Assembly (NCBI GenBank): GCA_017545865.1
Contig: JAFWXO010000024.1
Span: 1 to 48,565 of the forward strand
Length of the DNA stretch: 48,565 nucleotides
Direction: 5' to 3'
Origin: Clostridia bacterium
Lineage (GTDB): Bacteria > Bacillota > Clostridia > Christensenellales > Borkfalkiaceae
The notes beneath the pieces were generated by a model, which was not told the origin of the DNA, did no database searches, and saw only the letters and a program-made list of their open reading frames with translations. Below are positions 7,228-16,112 of this stretch, piece by piece (position 1 is the first letter of the stretch; every line of letters starts with the position of its first letter). The position numbers and the translations under genes were made by a program.

Positions 7228-7256
7228 TTGACTTAAATGATAAAAGATTATAAAAT
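7228..7256 (+). promoter_or_regulatory. Promoter of the YjbQ-family gene
   Basis: TTGACT (7228-7233), 17 bp, TAAAAT (7251-7256). AAGGAG precedes the ATG at 7290. Confidence 0.75.
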
Positions 7257-7289
7257 AAAAACATAAAATATTTTTTAAGGAGAAATATA

Positions 7290-7910
7290 ATGGAATATAA
7301 AATTTATCAAAAAGAATTAGAATTGCAATCTCGTGGCTGGATTCCCACTTTCCACGATATCAGAAAAGAAATTCTCGAAATGGTAGCTGATTCTGGCATT
7401 AAGAACGGTACTGTTGCAATCGTATCTCACCACACCACTTGCTCGGTTATGGTTCAAGAATGTTCGCACGATATCGATACTTTCGACCTTGAATACCTTC
7501 AACACGACCTTCTCGATATTATGAGAAAAATGATTCCTGACTTTGCTGAAGAACATCAATATCGTCACCCCGGTCCTATCCACGCTCAATACGGTAGATA
7601 CGTTAACGAACCCGGTGACTATTCTTCTATGAATACTGACGGTCACCTTCGTTCAGTTTTCTTCGGCAGAAGCGAAACTTTAACTATTAAAGACGGTAAG
7701 CTTGACCTTGGCTTATTCGCTCATATTTACTTTATCGACTGGGACCACGTTATTGCACGTCGCCGTCAAGTAAACATCACTATTATGGGTACTACTGAAG
7801 ACGTTGGCGATAGAAAGTGGAACGGTGGCGAAGTAATCAACACTCGTCGTAGATACACTGAAGAAGAAAAGGAATATGATATTCACTTTGATCTTCAACA
7901 AATGCGCTAA
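7290..7910 (+). CDS. YjbQ/UPF0047 family protein, extended form
   Basis: A cytoplasmic protein of 206 residues from the YjbQ (UPF0047) family, some members of which have secondary thiamine-phosphate synthase activity. The family's metal-site and core motifs are visible: VSHHTTCSVMVQE, the acidic DLLDIM segment, the His in GHLRSVFFG, and the closing RRRQVNITIMG. Typical members are about 130-140 residues. This one carries an insertion of about 20 residues after YRHPG (around QYGRYVNEPGDYSSMN) and a charged C-terminal tail of about 40 residues after the usual end. The native function is uncertain. It is monocistronic with its own promoter. Its codon use favours C-ending codons, suggesting good expression. 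Confidence 0.85.
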   Translation: MEYKIYQKELELQSRGWIPTFHDIRKEILEMVADSGIKNGTVAIVSHHTTCSVMVQECSHDIDTFDLEYLQHDLLDIMRKMIPDFAEEHQYRHPGPIHAQYGRYVNEPGDYSSMNTDGHLRSVFFGRSETLTIKDGKLDLGLFAHIYFIDWDHVIARRRQVNITIMGTTEDVGDRKWNGGEVINTRRRYTEEEKEYDIHFDLQQMR

Positions 7911-7953
7911 TTTTTAATCCGTTATTTGCGGCGCAATACTGCGTTTCTGCTTT

Positions 7954-7999
7954 GACTTTGAACTTCGATGACCAACAAGGTCTATCTCATCTCAAAGTC
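7954..7999 (+). other. Long-range inverted repeat enclosing a small hairpin
   Basis: GACTTTGA (7954-7961) is the reverse complement of TCAAAGTC (7992-7999). Between them GACC AACAA GGTC (7970-7982) forms an inner hairpin. In RNA this would be a two-stem arm. Confidence 0.45.
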
Positions 8000-8007
8000 T
8001 TCGCGAG

Positions 8008-8140
8008 CCTTGTCTTGCTTGCAACTAACGTCTTAAAATGGTTTTTATAGGCGTGCGACCTTGTCTTGCTTGCAACTAACGTCTTAAAATGGTTTTTATA
8101 GGCGTGCGAGCCTTGTCTTGCTTGCTTCTAACGTCTTAAA
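8008..8140. repeat. Tandem 51-bp repeats, about 2.6 copies
   Basis: Units at 8008-8058 and 8059-8109 are identical in sequence, starting CCTTGTCTTGCTTGCAACTA. A third, partial unit at 8111-8140 has CTTC in place of CAAC. The third unit is preceded by an extra G. There are no unique spacers, so this is not a CRISPR array. Confidence 0.92.
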
Positions 8141-8175
8141 AAGTTACTTTGTAAAAGCAAATATAAATTTAAAAA

Positions 8176-8254
8176 GCACGGTTACCGCTCTTTCCGGTAG
8201 TAGGTGCAATCTTTGAAGAGACGGGCGTGGTGTGATACCACGCCTTTGTTCGTC
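8176..8254 (+). ncRNA. Candidate structured RNA upstream of the lipoprotein gene
   Basis: GCAC (8176-8179) pairs with GTGC (8204-8207), enclosing TACCG (8183-8187) paired with CGGTA (8195-8199). The loop contains CTCTT (8188-8192), which is complementary to AAGAG (8216-8220), so a pseudoknot is possible. A second arm has GGCGTGG (8224-8230) and CCACGCC (8238-8244) with an outer GACG/CGTC pair, followed by a weak T-rich tail. The pairings are read directly. Function is inference, and no known riboswitch class was recognised. Confidence 0.35.
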
Positions 8255-8390
8255 CTATTTAGTTTTCTTCTCTTAAATTCTTAAACGTGCATCGCAGATA
8301 GGTAAAAATTCTATTATGTGAACGTAGTGTTCTTCGGAGATTTTTTTAAAACCTTATCAAAATTCGTAGTTTATAAAAAGGAGAAAGACT

Positions 8391-10856
8391 ATGAAAGGTA
8401 AATTTTTAACCTTTATATCAACAATTTTTGCAGTATGCATTTGCGCGTTCACGCTTACAGCCTGTAACAATAACGAGCCCACGCATACACATGTTTACGA
8501 CAAACAAGTTGTAAGCGATGCTTTTAAGGCAAGCGATGCAACTTGCGAAGATAAGGCAGAATATTACTATTCTTGCTCTTGTGGAGAAAAAGGCACTACA
8601 ACTTTTGAACACGGAGAAATATTAGGGCATGCCTATGGTGAAGTTTCATACGTTTGGTCACAAAACGATACCGTGTGCGTTGCAACGAAGGTGTGCGCAA
8701 ATGACCAAACCCACGTTCAAACCGAAAGCGCAGTCGTAACGCTTAACACAAAAAATCAACCGACTTATTTAATAGACGGCTCTGGTACTATGCAAGCAAG
8801 TTTTGCTAACCCTGATTTTGAAACGCAAACGAAAGACGTTGTTTTGCCAAAGAAAAACGCGATTACTTCTTTTGAAGGGGCGCAAATAAATGGCAACGAA
8901 ATAATATACGTTGTTTCGGATGAAACAACGTCAGTAAATTTCACAGATATAATTTCTGTTCCAGAAGATTGTTCTTTTGCCGTTTTAGACCCGTATAACG
9001 ACCCTATCGAAAATAACGACACTTCAACCCTTTGGGAATTATATCAAGGTAACAATGGTGGATACACCTTAAAAATTAACACTGACGGTGGCGAACAATT
9101 AACTTACGCGCTAACTATTCATAGAATTTGCGAAATTACGGTTTACTACTACGATCGTAGTCTTGGTGAAACCCTTTTTAGCGAAACTATTACGTCAGCG
9201 CAAGAATACGTTCCAAACGCAGAAAACGTCAACGCTCTTCCCGGATATACTTTTAATCGCTTTGTAGATTTCGATTACAACGATTATCAAGTAGTTACGC
9301 TTTACGACAGTTGTAATATATACGTTGATAGAACGGCAAAAACTTATACCGTAACTTTTGATGAAAACGCTGGCGATATGGCTGGCGAAACCGCCGAAGT
9401 TACTTATAATTCAGTTCCGTCGTTTGGTAGACCTGAACGCCCCGGTTGCACCTTCGTTGGTTGGCAAGTAAACGACGTTCAAATAACCGACCGTTATGGA
9501 AACGGATATTATAGCGCAAAATGGAATATCGCTAACGACCAAACGGTTGTTGCGTTGTGGGATTATAATCTTTACACAATCAATTATCACTTAAACGGTG
9601 GCAAAAACAATGCTGAAAACATAACCGAATATTTCGCTTATGATGAAGAGCCTTTTGATTTATTAGCCCCTACAAGAGACGATACTTTTGTTGTAAGCAG
9701 TTATAAAACCGCAGTGTTTAAAGCGGAAGACGGCTCTCCTGAAAAACTTGCCGGTGTAGATTATTATACAAACAGTAAAATCCGTGTTAATAGAACTACA
9801 ACCAAGTTTGCTTTTGACGGTTGGTTCACGGAAGAAACCTTAGAAAACAGAATTACTTCACTTGAGTTTACCTATGGCACGATAGAGTTATATGCAAAAT
9901 GGATTGAACAATTACCGGAAGAAGAAGTTTCAGACGTGGACTGGTTAGTCGTAGATGAAGACGGCACTTATAACCCAAACGGCTCTTATTTACTTATGGG
10001 TACGTATCCACAAACGGTAAAGAGCGCAGACGTTACTATTGATACCACTCTTAACGGCTCTAACGGTTGGAACGTTGGTAGTGATGGCAATTTATATAAA
10101 GGAATAAGCGCAAATCCATACTCATCAGAATTTTCATCTCCAACGTATCATTTTAGTGATAACACGAAAATTGTTAAAAACCAAACCTATTACTTTAAAC
10201 TTGAACCGATGCGTTGGCGTATAATTAACAACCCCAAAACTGGCGGTTGGGCAATGCTTATGGCTGATAAAGCAATAGATACAAATATATATGATTTGCA
10301 AGGCGAACCCGGTTATGAAAATAGTTATTTAAGAGAGTTCTTCTTAACAAACTTCTATGGAATGCATTTCTCAACTAGCGTCAAAGACCTTATGGTGACT
10401 AAGCCAATTTATAACGACCTTGGTAGCACGAAAGAATACGGCATATATTATCCGTATGGTTTTGAAAAAGTTTGGGATAACAACCCATACGTTGGCAAGG
10501 CGTTAAACGATAAAATTTATGCTTATAGCGCAAGTGAATTAACTAATGATAATTTAGGTTTTTCTATTAAATTTACAACCAAAGACGCTAAGAGAAGAGT
10601 TAAACCAACCGATTATGCTTTAGCAAGGGGCGCTGCCGCAAGAAGTTCTGGCGAGTATAAAGGATACGTTTCTTGGTGGACGCGTTCTCCATACCCAGTC
10701 ACAAACGATTCATCATATCCTTCAGTTATGGTTGTTGACGCCGATGGTTCTTTGGCAGATGAAAGCACTTATTCATATTCTTTCGGCTTAACGAAACCAA
10801 CTTCTAGCGGATATGGTATTGTTCCATCAATAAGGCTTGATATACCAAACTTTTAA
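8391..10856 (+). CDS. Large lipoprotein with Cys-rich module, Listeria-Bacteroides repeats and DUF6273-type domain
   Basis: An 821-residue surface lipoprotein. The signal peptide ends in the lipobox LTAC with lipidated Cys25. Residues about 32-80 form a cysteine-rich module (HVYDKQVV to YYYSCSCGEKG) also found in both giant proteins of this window. Residues about 315-375 and 393-505 are two Listeria-Bacteroides (InlB B-type) repeats, with TVTFDENAG and GWQVNDVQI in the first and YTINYHLNGG and FDGWFTEE in the second. Residues about 520-821 form a DUF6273-like domain: LLMGTYPQTV, EPMRWRIINN, SYLREFF, WWTRSPYP, PSIRLDI. The function is probably adhesion or ligand binding at the cell surface. 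It is a single gene with AAAAGGAG before the ATG and a terminator after it. Confidence 0.88.
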   Translation: MKGKFLTFISTIFAVCICAFTLTACNNNEPTHTHVYDKQVVSDAFKASDATCEDKAEYYYSCSCGEKGTTTFEHGEILGHAYGEVSYVWSQNDTVCVATKVCANDQTHVQTESAVVTLNTKNQPTYLIDGSGTMQASFANPDFETQTKDVVLPKKNAITSFEGAQINGNEIIYVVSDETTSVNFTDIISVPEDCSFAVLDPYNDPIENNDTSTLWELYQGNNGGYTLKINTDGGEQLTYALTIHRICEITVYYYDRSLGETLFSETITSAQEYVPNAENVNALPGYTFNRFVDFDYNDYQVVTLYDSCNIYVDRTAKTYTVTFDENAGDMAGETAEVTYNSVPSFGRPERPGCTFVGWQVNDVQITDRYGNGYYSAKWNIANDQTVVALWDYNLYTINYHLNGGKNNAENITEYFAYDEEPFDLLAPTRDDTFVVSSYKTAVFKAEDGSPEKLAGVDYYTNSKIRVNRTTTKFAFDGWFTEETLENRITSLEFTYGTIELYAKWIEQLPEEEVSDVDWLVVDEDGTYNPNGSYLLMGTYPQTVKSADVTIDTTLNGSNGWNVGSDGNLYKGISANPYSSEFSSPTYHFSDNTKIVKNQTYYFKLEPMRWRIINNPKTGGWAMLMADKAIDTNIYDLQGEPGYENSYLREFFLTNFYGMHFSTSVKDLMVTKPIYNDLGSTKEYGIYYPYGFEKVWDNNPYVGKALNDKIYAYSASELTNDNLGFSIKFTTKDAKRRVKPTDYALARGAAARSSGEYKGYVSWWTRSPYPVTNDSSYPSVMVVDADGSLADESTYSYSFGLTKPTSSGYGIVPSIRLDIPNF

Positions 10857-10900
10857 TTACAACGCCTTATAAAAGTTTTGTAAAAATTTAATACAAAGAA

Positions 10901-10936
10901 AATGAGTTCGGCATTTAACCGAACTCATTTTTTATT
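10901..10936. terminator. Bidirectional terminator between the lipoprotein gene and the arginine operon
   Basis: AATGAGTTCGG (10901-10911), a 7-nt loop, CCGAACTCATT (10919-10929), followed by a T-rich stretch and preceded by A-rich sequence. It serves the lipoprotein gene (plus) and argF (minus). Confidence 0.88.
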
Positions 10937-10941
10937 TTTAA

Positions 10942-11937
10942 TTATTCAATATTAACGAGCGTTGCGTACATTACCGCTTTTATAGTGTGCATGCGGTTTT
11001 CCGCTTCGTCAAATACGATTGATTGACTGCTTTCAAACACTTCGTCCGTAACTTCAATTTCTTTAAGACCGTACTTCTCGTAAATCTCTTTACCGATAGT
11101 GGTGTTAAGATCGTGGAAAGACGGTAAGCAGTGCATAAACTTGCATTGTGAACCTGCATTATCCATAATCGCTTTAGTAACTTGGTAAGGCATCAATTCT
11201 TTTATGCGCTTTTCCCAAACTTCACTCGGCTCGCCCATTGATACCCAAACGTCAGTATAAATAACGTCAGCGTTTTTAGTCGCTTTTATCGGGTCTTCTT
11301 CAAAGTTTAAAGTAGCGCCCGTTTCCTTTGCGATTTCACGGCACTTAGAAATGAGTTCTTCGTTAGGATAATATTCTTTAGGCGCGCAAGCGGTAAAGTT
11401 AAGCCCCATTTTAGCGCAACCTATCATTAAGGAATTTCCCATATTGTAGCGCGCGTCACCCATGTAAACGAAGTTGATGCCTTTTAAACGACCAAAATGC
11501 TCTTTAATCGTCATAAAATCGGCTAAGATTTGAGTGGGGTGATATTCGTTAGTCAAGCCGTTCCAAACGGGAACGCCAGCATATTTAGCAAGCGTTTCAA
11601 CGATTTCTTGACCAAAGCCACGGTATTCAATACCGTCAAACATACGGCCGAGAACTCTTGCGGTATCGGCAATACTTTCCTTTTTGCCGATTTGTGAACT
11701 GGACGGATCAAGGTAAACTGGGTGAATACCAAGGTCAGCCGCGGCAACTTCAAACGCGCAACGGGTACGAGTGCTAGTCTTTTCAAAGATGAGCGCAACG
11801 TTTTTTCCTCTTAAATCTTTTTGGTCAACACCTGCTTTTTTATCCTTTTTAAGCTGAGATGCAAGGTCGATTAAATAACCGATTTCTTCGGGAGTGTAGT
11901 CTAAAAGTGTTAAAAAATTTCTACCTTTTAAATTCAT
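10942..11937 (-). CDS. argF: Ornithine carbamoyltransferase
   Basis: This cytoplasmic enzyme joins carbamoyl phosphate and ornithine to give citrulline, the sixth step of arginine synthesis. It has 331 residues, the usual length. The carbamoyl-phosphate loop [11 protein letters not shown], the HPTQ segment ([14 protein letters not shown]) and the ornithine-site HCLPSFHD are all present, so it should be active. It is the last gene of the seven-gene arg operon, with its start 3 nt after the argD stop. A strong bidirectional terminator follows. A catabolic role (arcB) is unlikely because no arcA or arcC is present and all neighbours are biosynthetic. Confidence 0.96.
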   Translation of the reverse strand: MNLKGRNFLTLLDYTPEEIGYLIDLASQLKKDKKAGVDQKDLRGKNVALIFEKTSTRTRCAFEVAAADLGIHPVYLDPSSSQIGKKESIADTARVLGRMFDGIEYRGFGQEIVETLAKYAGVPVWNGLTNEYHPTQILADFMTIKEHFGRLKGINFVYMGDARYNMGNSLMIGCAKMGLNFTACAPKEYYPNEELISKCREIAKETGATLNFEEDPIKATKNADVIYTDVWVSMGEPSEVWEKRIKELMPYQVTKAIMDNAGSQCKFMHCLPSFHDLNTTIGKEIYEKYGLKEIEVTDEVFESSQSIVFDEAENRMHTIKAVMYATLVNIE

Positions 11938-11939
11938 AA

Positions 11940-13103
11940 TTATACCTTTAACGCGTTTTTGATAACGCTAATTGCCTTTTTTAAATCGCTCGTTTCAATA
12001 TTGAGCGGTGGAAGTAATCTAAGTTTATCCTTAGCGGTCAAAACTAGAACTCCGTTTTCTAAGCAGTAATTAAGCACTTCTTTAACGGGTTTAGTGGTTT
12101 TAACGCCGAGCATAAGCCCAAGCCCCGAAACACCTTCAACGCCACTTGCATTTTCAAGTTCGTTTTTGATATATTCACCCTTTTCTTTAACGGAATTTAA
12201 AAATTCGGGAGTGAGCCTTTCAATAATGCTAATCGCACCTGCAGATGCAACTGGGTTTCCGCCGAACGTTGAACCGTGAGAGCCAAAGCCCAAAACGTTT
12301 TCAACCTTTTCGCCAAGCATACAAGCGCCGATGGGAAGCCCACCGCCTAAGCCTTTTGCCGTGGTTACGATATCGGGCTTAATATCAAAGCCCATATACG
12401 CGTAAAGTTCGCCAGTTCTACCGTTGCCCGTTTGAACTTCATCAACGATAAGCAAAATATCGTTATCTTGGCAGTAATCGTAAACGGCTTTAACGTAAGA
12501 ACGATCAAGCGCGTTAACACCGCCTTCGCCTTGAACGATTTCAATCATAATAGCGCAAACGGGGTTTTCGTTGCAAAGCGATAAAATCTCGCTAAAATCG
12601 TTTGCCGTGGCGTGAACGAAACCGCTAACTAAGGGGTTGAAAAGTTCGTGGAACTTATCTTGACCAGTTGCCGATAAGGTTGCAAGCGTTCTTCCGTGGA
12701 AGGAGTTTTTTAAAGTTACGATAACACCTTGTTTACCAGTCTTATCTTCATAATACTTTCTTGCAACTTTGATAGCGCACTCGTTGGCTTCCGCGCCCGA
12801 GTTTGCAAAGAAGGTTTTTTTAAGCCCTGTCTTTTCAGATAAGAGTTTTGCTAAGGTTACGCAAGGCTCGGTGTAATAAAGATTAGAAACGTGAGAAAGT
12901 TTGTTTAACTGGCTTATAACCGCGTTTTTCCATATTTCATCACACGCGCCGAAAGCAGTAACGCCGATGCCCGTGCCCATATCAATATATTCTTTTCCGC
13001 TTGCGGAATAGTACTTTGCGCCCGCGCCTTTAACAAGGTCAACGGGAAATCTAGCGTAAGTTCCCGCAACGAAAGTTTTATCAAGTTCAAATATGTTATT
13101 CAT
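11940..13103 (-). CDS. argD: Acetylornithine aminotransferase
   Basis: A class-III PLP-dependent aminotransferase of 387 residues that converts N-acetylglutamate semialdehyde to N-acetylornithine with glutamate as amino donor. Visible features are [20 protein letters not shown], the SFHGRT segment, [15 protein letters not shown], and [13 protein letters not shown] with the PLP lysine. The gene overlaps the argB end by 8 nt, which suggests translational coupling. Its length and motifs are normal, and operon context excludes most other class-III aminotransferases. Confidence 0.95.
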   Translation of the reverse strand: MNNIFELDKTFVAGTYARFPVDLVKGAGAKYYSASGKEYIDMGTGIGVTAFGACDEIWKNAVISQLNKLSHVSNLYYTEPCVTLAKLLSEKTGLKKTFFANSGAEANECAIKVARKYYEDKTGKQGVIVTLKNSFHGRTLATLSATGQDKFHELFNPLVSGFVHATANDFSEILSLCNENPVCAIMIEIVQGEGGVNALDRSYVKAVYDYCQDNDILLIVDEVQTGNGRTGELYAYMGFDIKPDIVTTAKGLGGGLPIGACMLGEKVENVLGFGSHGSTFGGNPVASAGAISIIERLTPEFLNSVKEKGEYIKNELENASGVEGVSGLGLMLGVKTTKPVKEVLNYCLENGVLVLTAKDKLRLLPPLNIETSDLKKAISVIKNALKV

Positions 13104-13968
13104 TTTCGTTACCCATAACCATCGTGCCTGCGCCTTCGTCGGTTAAAATTTCCATAAGGATAGAGTGGGGAACTCTACCGTCCATTATGATAACGTTTTT
13201 AACGCCGTGGGAGAGCGCGTCTATACAGCAATCAACCTTAGGTATCATACCGCCTGAAATAACGCCTTCTTTTTTAAGCGCTTCCGCTTCTTCAATCGTA
13301 ACGTGGGGGATAAGGGTGGAAGGATCATCTTTATCTTTTAAGATGCCTGCAATATCAGTCATCATGATAAGCCTTTCAGCGCCGAGCGCGCCCGCAATAC
13401 GAGCGGCAGCGGTATCGCCGTTAATGTTGTAAACGTTGCCGTCTTCTCCGCCTGCAACGGTGGAAATAACGGGGATATAACCCTTGCCCAAAAGGTCTTC
13501 AATAGGCGCGATATTGATATCGGTAATCTTACCAACAAAGCCGAGTTTTTCGTCTTTCATAACGGCTTTGATAAGCCCACCGTCAATACCCGAAACGCCC
13601 ATAGCGTTACCGCCTTTTGACTCTAAGTGAGCAACGAGCGACTTGTTAACTTTGCCCGCAAGCACCATTTGAACGATGTCAACCGTTTCTTTGTCGGTAA
13701 CCCTAAGTCCGTCAACAAACTCTGGCTTTTTGCCAAGTTTATCCATCAATTCGCTAATTTCAGGGCCACCGCCGTGAACTAAAACGACTTTAACGCCTAT
13801 AAGCCATAAAAGAACGATATCTTCCATAACTTGTTCTTTAAGGTGTTCGTTAATCATAGCGTTTCCGCCGTACTTAACAACAACCGTTTTGCCGTTGTAA
13901 CGCTTAATATAGGGGAGCGCTTGGGTTAAAACTTCAGCGCGTTGAGCGTTTGAAAAATGTTTATCCAT
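13096..13968 (-). CDS. argB: Acetylglutamate kinase
   Basis: An amino-acid kinase family enzyme of 290 residues that phosphorylates N-acetylglutamate. The phosphate-binding VVKYGGNAM and VVLVHGGGPEI, the substrate region VDGLRVTDKETVDIVQMVLAGKVNK and the nucleotide region LIMMTDIAGIL are intact. The N-terminal helix (SNAQRAEVLTQALPYIKRYNG) resembles that of arginine-inhibited hexameric enzymes, so feedback inhibition by arginine is plausible. The start lies just after argJ and the 3' end overlaps argD. Confidence 0.96.
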   Translation of the reverse strand: MDKHFSNAQRAEVLTQALPYIKRYNGKTVVVKYGGNAMINEHLKEQVMEDIVLLWLIGVKVVLVHGGGPEISELMDKLGKKPEFVDGLRVTDKETVDIVQMVLAGKVNKSLVAHLESKGGNAMGVSGIDGGLIKAVMKDEKLGFVGKITDINIAPIEDLLGKGYIPVISTVAGGEDGNVYNINGDTAAARIAGALGAERLIMMTDIAGILKDKDDPSTLIPHVTIEEAEALKKEGVISGGMIPKVDCCIDALSHGVKNVIIMDGRVPHSILMEILTDEGAGTMVMGNENE

Positions 13969-13969
13969 A

Positions 13970-15184
13970 TTAGGTTCTGTAATCTCCGTTAATTTTTACG
14001 TAATCGTAAGTTAAATCGCAACCCCAAGCGGTTGAGCCGAACTCACCGTCGTTAAGGTTAACGATAATATCAATTTCTTTTTCAAGGAGTATTTCTTTAG
14101 CCTTTTCTTCGCTAAAATCAACCCCTGCGCCGTTTTTGCAAACTTGAATTTCGCCTTTGATTGACTTAAAGTAAACGTCAATCTTATTAACGTCAACGTT
14201 TGCTCCGCTATAACCGATAGAGCATAAAACTCTGCCCCAGTTAGCGTCCGCGCCGAACATAGCGGCTTTTGTAAGGCTTGAGCATATTACGCTTTTAGCA
14301 ACCGTTTTTGCAATATCTTTAGTCTTAGCGCCTGATACCACGCACTCTAAAAGTTTGGTTGCGCCTTCACCGTCACTTGCGATCATACGGCAAAGGTTAA
14401 CCGTTACCGTGTTTAAAGCCTTCATAAACGTTTTGAAATCTTCGCCGTCACTTGCGATTTCTTCGTTGCCCGCCATACCGTTTGCAAGAACGGTTACCAT
14501 ATCGTTGGTAGAAGTGTCTCCATCGATGCTAACCATATTGAAAGTTTCTTTAATGTCGGTTGAAAGGGCTTTTTGAAGCATTTCGGCGTTAATTTTACAG
14601 TCGGTTGTGATGAACACGAGCATAGTTGCCATATTCGGATGAATCATACCGCTACCTTTTGCAATACCACCCATCTTGCAAGTTTTACCGCCAACGGTAA
14701 ACTCAACTGCAACTTCCTTTTTAACGGTATCGGTTGTCATAATCGCTTCGGCTGCGTTTTCGCCACCGTCAACGGAAAGGGTTGAAACAAGTTCGGGAAT
14801 TCCGTTTTTGATGGGAGTAATATCGAGCGGTTGACCGATAACGCCGGTTGATGCAACAACCACGTCAGTAGCGCTAATATTTAAGTTTTTTGCTAAAAGT
14901 TCGCAAGTAAGGGTTGCAATCTCAATGCCGTTAGCGTTGCAAGTGTTAGCGTTACCGCTATTGCAAATAACCGCTTGAGCAAAGCCGTTAGAAATATTTG
15001 ATTTAGTAACCGTTAAAGGCGCGCCTTTAACGAGATTTGTCGTATACGTTGCTGCGGCGGTGCAGGGAACTTCGCTATAAATAAGCGCTAAATCACGCTT
15101 GGTGCGGTTTTTTCTAATTCCACAATGAACGCCACTTGCTTTAAAACCTTTTGCAGCGGTAACTCCGCCTTTTATAAGTTGCAT
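13970..15184 (-). CDS. argJ: Glutamate N-acetyltransferase / bifunctional ornithine acetyltransferase
   Basis: A 404-residue ArgJ that transfers the acetyl group of acetylornithine to glutamate, recycling it in the cyclic arginine pathway. Bifunctional members also use acetyl-CoA. The self-cleavage and nucleophile motif is KGSGMIHPNMATMLVFITTD, where the protein is cut between Ala and Thr to free the catalytic threonine. No argA is visible in the operon, so a bifunctional role supplying the first step is likely (inference). The ribosome site AGGAGAA lies in the last codons of argC. Confidence 0.96.
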   Translation of the reverse strand: MQLIKGGVTAAKGFKASGVHCGIRKNRTKRDLALIYSEVPCTAAATYTTNLVKGAPLTVTKSNISNGFAQAVICNSGNANTCNANGIEIATLTCELLAKNLNISATDVVVASTGVIGQPLDITPIKNGIPELVSTLSVDGGENAAEAIMTTDTVKKEVAVEFTVGGKTCKMGGIAKGSGMIHPNMATMLVFITTDCKINAEMLQKALSTDIKETFNMVSIDGDTSTNDMVTVLANGMAGNEEIASDGEDFKTFMKALNTVTVNLCRMIASDGEGATKLLECVVSGAKTKDIAKTVAKSVICSSLTKAAMFGADANWGRVLCSIGYSGANVDVNKIDVYFKSIKGEIQVCKNGAGVDFSEEKAKEILLEKEIDIIVNLNDGEFGSTAWGCDLTYDYVKINGDYRT

Positions 15185-15185
15185 A

Positions 15186-16112
15186 TTATTCTCCTAAGTT
15201 AAGGCTCAAGGTTTCGTCAAGTCCTAGAGCAATATTCATATTTTGAACGGCAGCGCCAGAAGCGCCTTTGCCAAGATTATCAAAACGAGAAACGAGAGTA
15301 ATTCTTTCTTCGTTTCCAAAAACGGAAATAACCATATCGTCACGCCCGGAAAAATCGTTTGACGGGATAAAACCACCGTTGTCAAAATCATCAAATCTAA
15401 CGACTTTGCCGTTGTAGGTTGATTTGTAAATTTCCTTTAAATCTGAAATAGCGCAAGTTAAATCGCTTGCAAAAAGCGGAACGGTTACTTGCATACCGCA
15501 CGCGTAATCACACACGATTGGCATAAACACGGGCGCACTCAAAAGCCCTGCGTATTTTACCATTTCGGGAAGGTGTTTGTGCTTTTGCGCTAAACCGTAT
15601 AAACGGGGCGAATCAAAGGTTATAGGGCGGTTATCATCTTCGTATTCCGCTATCATCTTCTTACCGCCACCCGTGTAACCCGTGAGAGAGTAAGCCGAAA
15701 GTTTATTAGAATTTTTCAAAACGCCCGCAGTTACTAATGGGTTTATAAGAGATATAAAACCACTCGCGTGGCAACCGGGGTTGGCTATCTTTTTTGCCGT
15801 TTTGAGTTTCTCTCTAAGGTTGTTAATTTCAGGGAAACCGTAAGTAAAATTCTCGTTAACTCTATGCGCGGTCGACGTGTCAATTATAATAGTGTTTTCG
15901 TTCTCAACGAGAGATACAGATTCTCTTGCAGCATCGTCTGGCAAGCACAAAAAGGTAACGTCGCTATCGTTTATTGCTTTTTTACGAGCGTTAACGTCTT
16001 TTCTAACAGCGTCTTCTAAAATTATAAGTTCTATATCTTTTCGAGCGGAGAGCCTGTCGTAAATTTTAAGCCCAGTAGTTCCCGCGCTACCATCAATAAA
16101 AACTTTAAACAT
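15186..16112 (-). CDS. argC: N-acetyl-gamma-glutamyl-phosphate reductase, short (type 2) form
   Basis: This enzyme reduces acetylglutamyl phosphate to the semialdehyde with NADPH. At 308 residues it fits the shorter type-2 ArgC family rather than the roughly 345-residue type 1. It has the N-terminal FIDGSAGTTGLKIYDRL nucleotide-binding loop, the catalytic cysteine in NPGCHASG, and LTGYTGGGKKMI. Its start codon lies inside the last codons of argH (8-nt overlap), indicating coupling. It is third in the operon. Confidence 0.94.
   Translation of the reverse strand: MFKVFIDGSAGTTGLKIYDRLSARKDIELIILEDAVRKDVNARKKAINDSDVTFLCLPDDAARESVSLVENENTIIIDTSTAHRVNENFTYGFPEINNLREKLKTAKKIANPGCHASGFISLINPLVTAGVLKNSNKLSAYSLTGYTGGGKKMIAEYEDDNRPITFDSPRLYGLAQKHKHLPEMVKYAGLLSAPVFMPIVCDYACGMQVTVPLFASDLTCAISDLKEIYKSTYNGKVVRFDDFDNGGFIPSNDFSGRDDMVISVFGNEERITLVSRFDNLGKGASGAAVQNMNIALGLDETLSLNLGE

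Larger units (their letters stand above)
7911..8390. other. Gene-free 480-nt stretch with repeats and possible RNA structure
   Basis: No convincing ORF lies between the YjbQ gene and the lipoprotein gene. It contains a long-range 8-bp inverted repeat (7954-8000), 2.6 tandem 51-bp repeats (8008-8140), a paired region at 8176-8254, and the lipoprotein's ribosome site AAAAGGAG at its right end. I recognise no known RNA family (not RNase P, tmRNA or SRP RNA by their signature sequences). Confidence 0.7.

Noticed and set aside
8008-8140. CRISPR array
   Set aside because: Units are directly adjacent with no unique spacers, too few, and no cas genes are present.
10942-11937. Catabolic ornithine carbamoyltransferase (arcB)
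   Set aside because: All neighbours are biosynthetic arg genes in one operon and no arcA or arcC is present.
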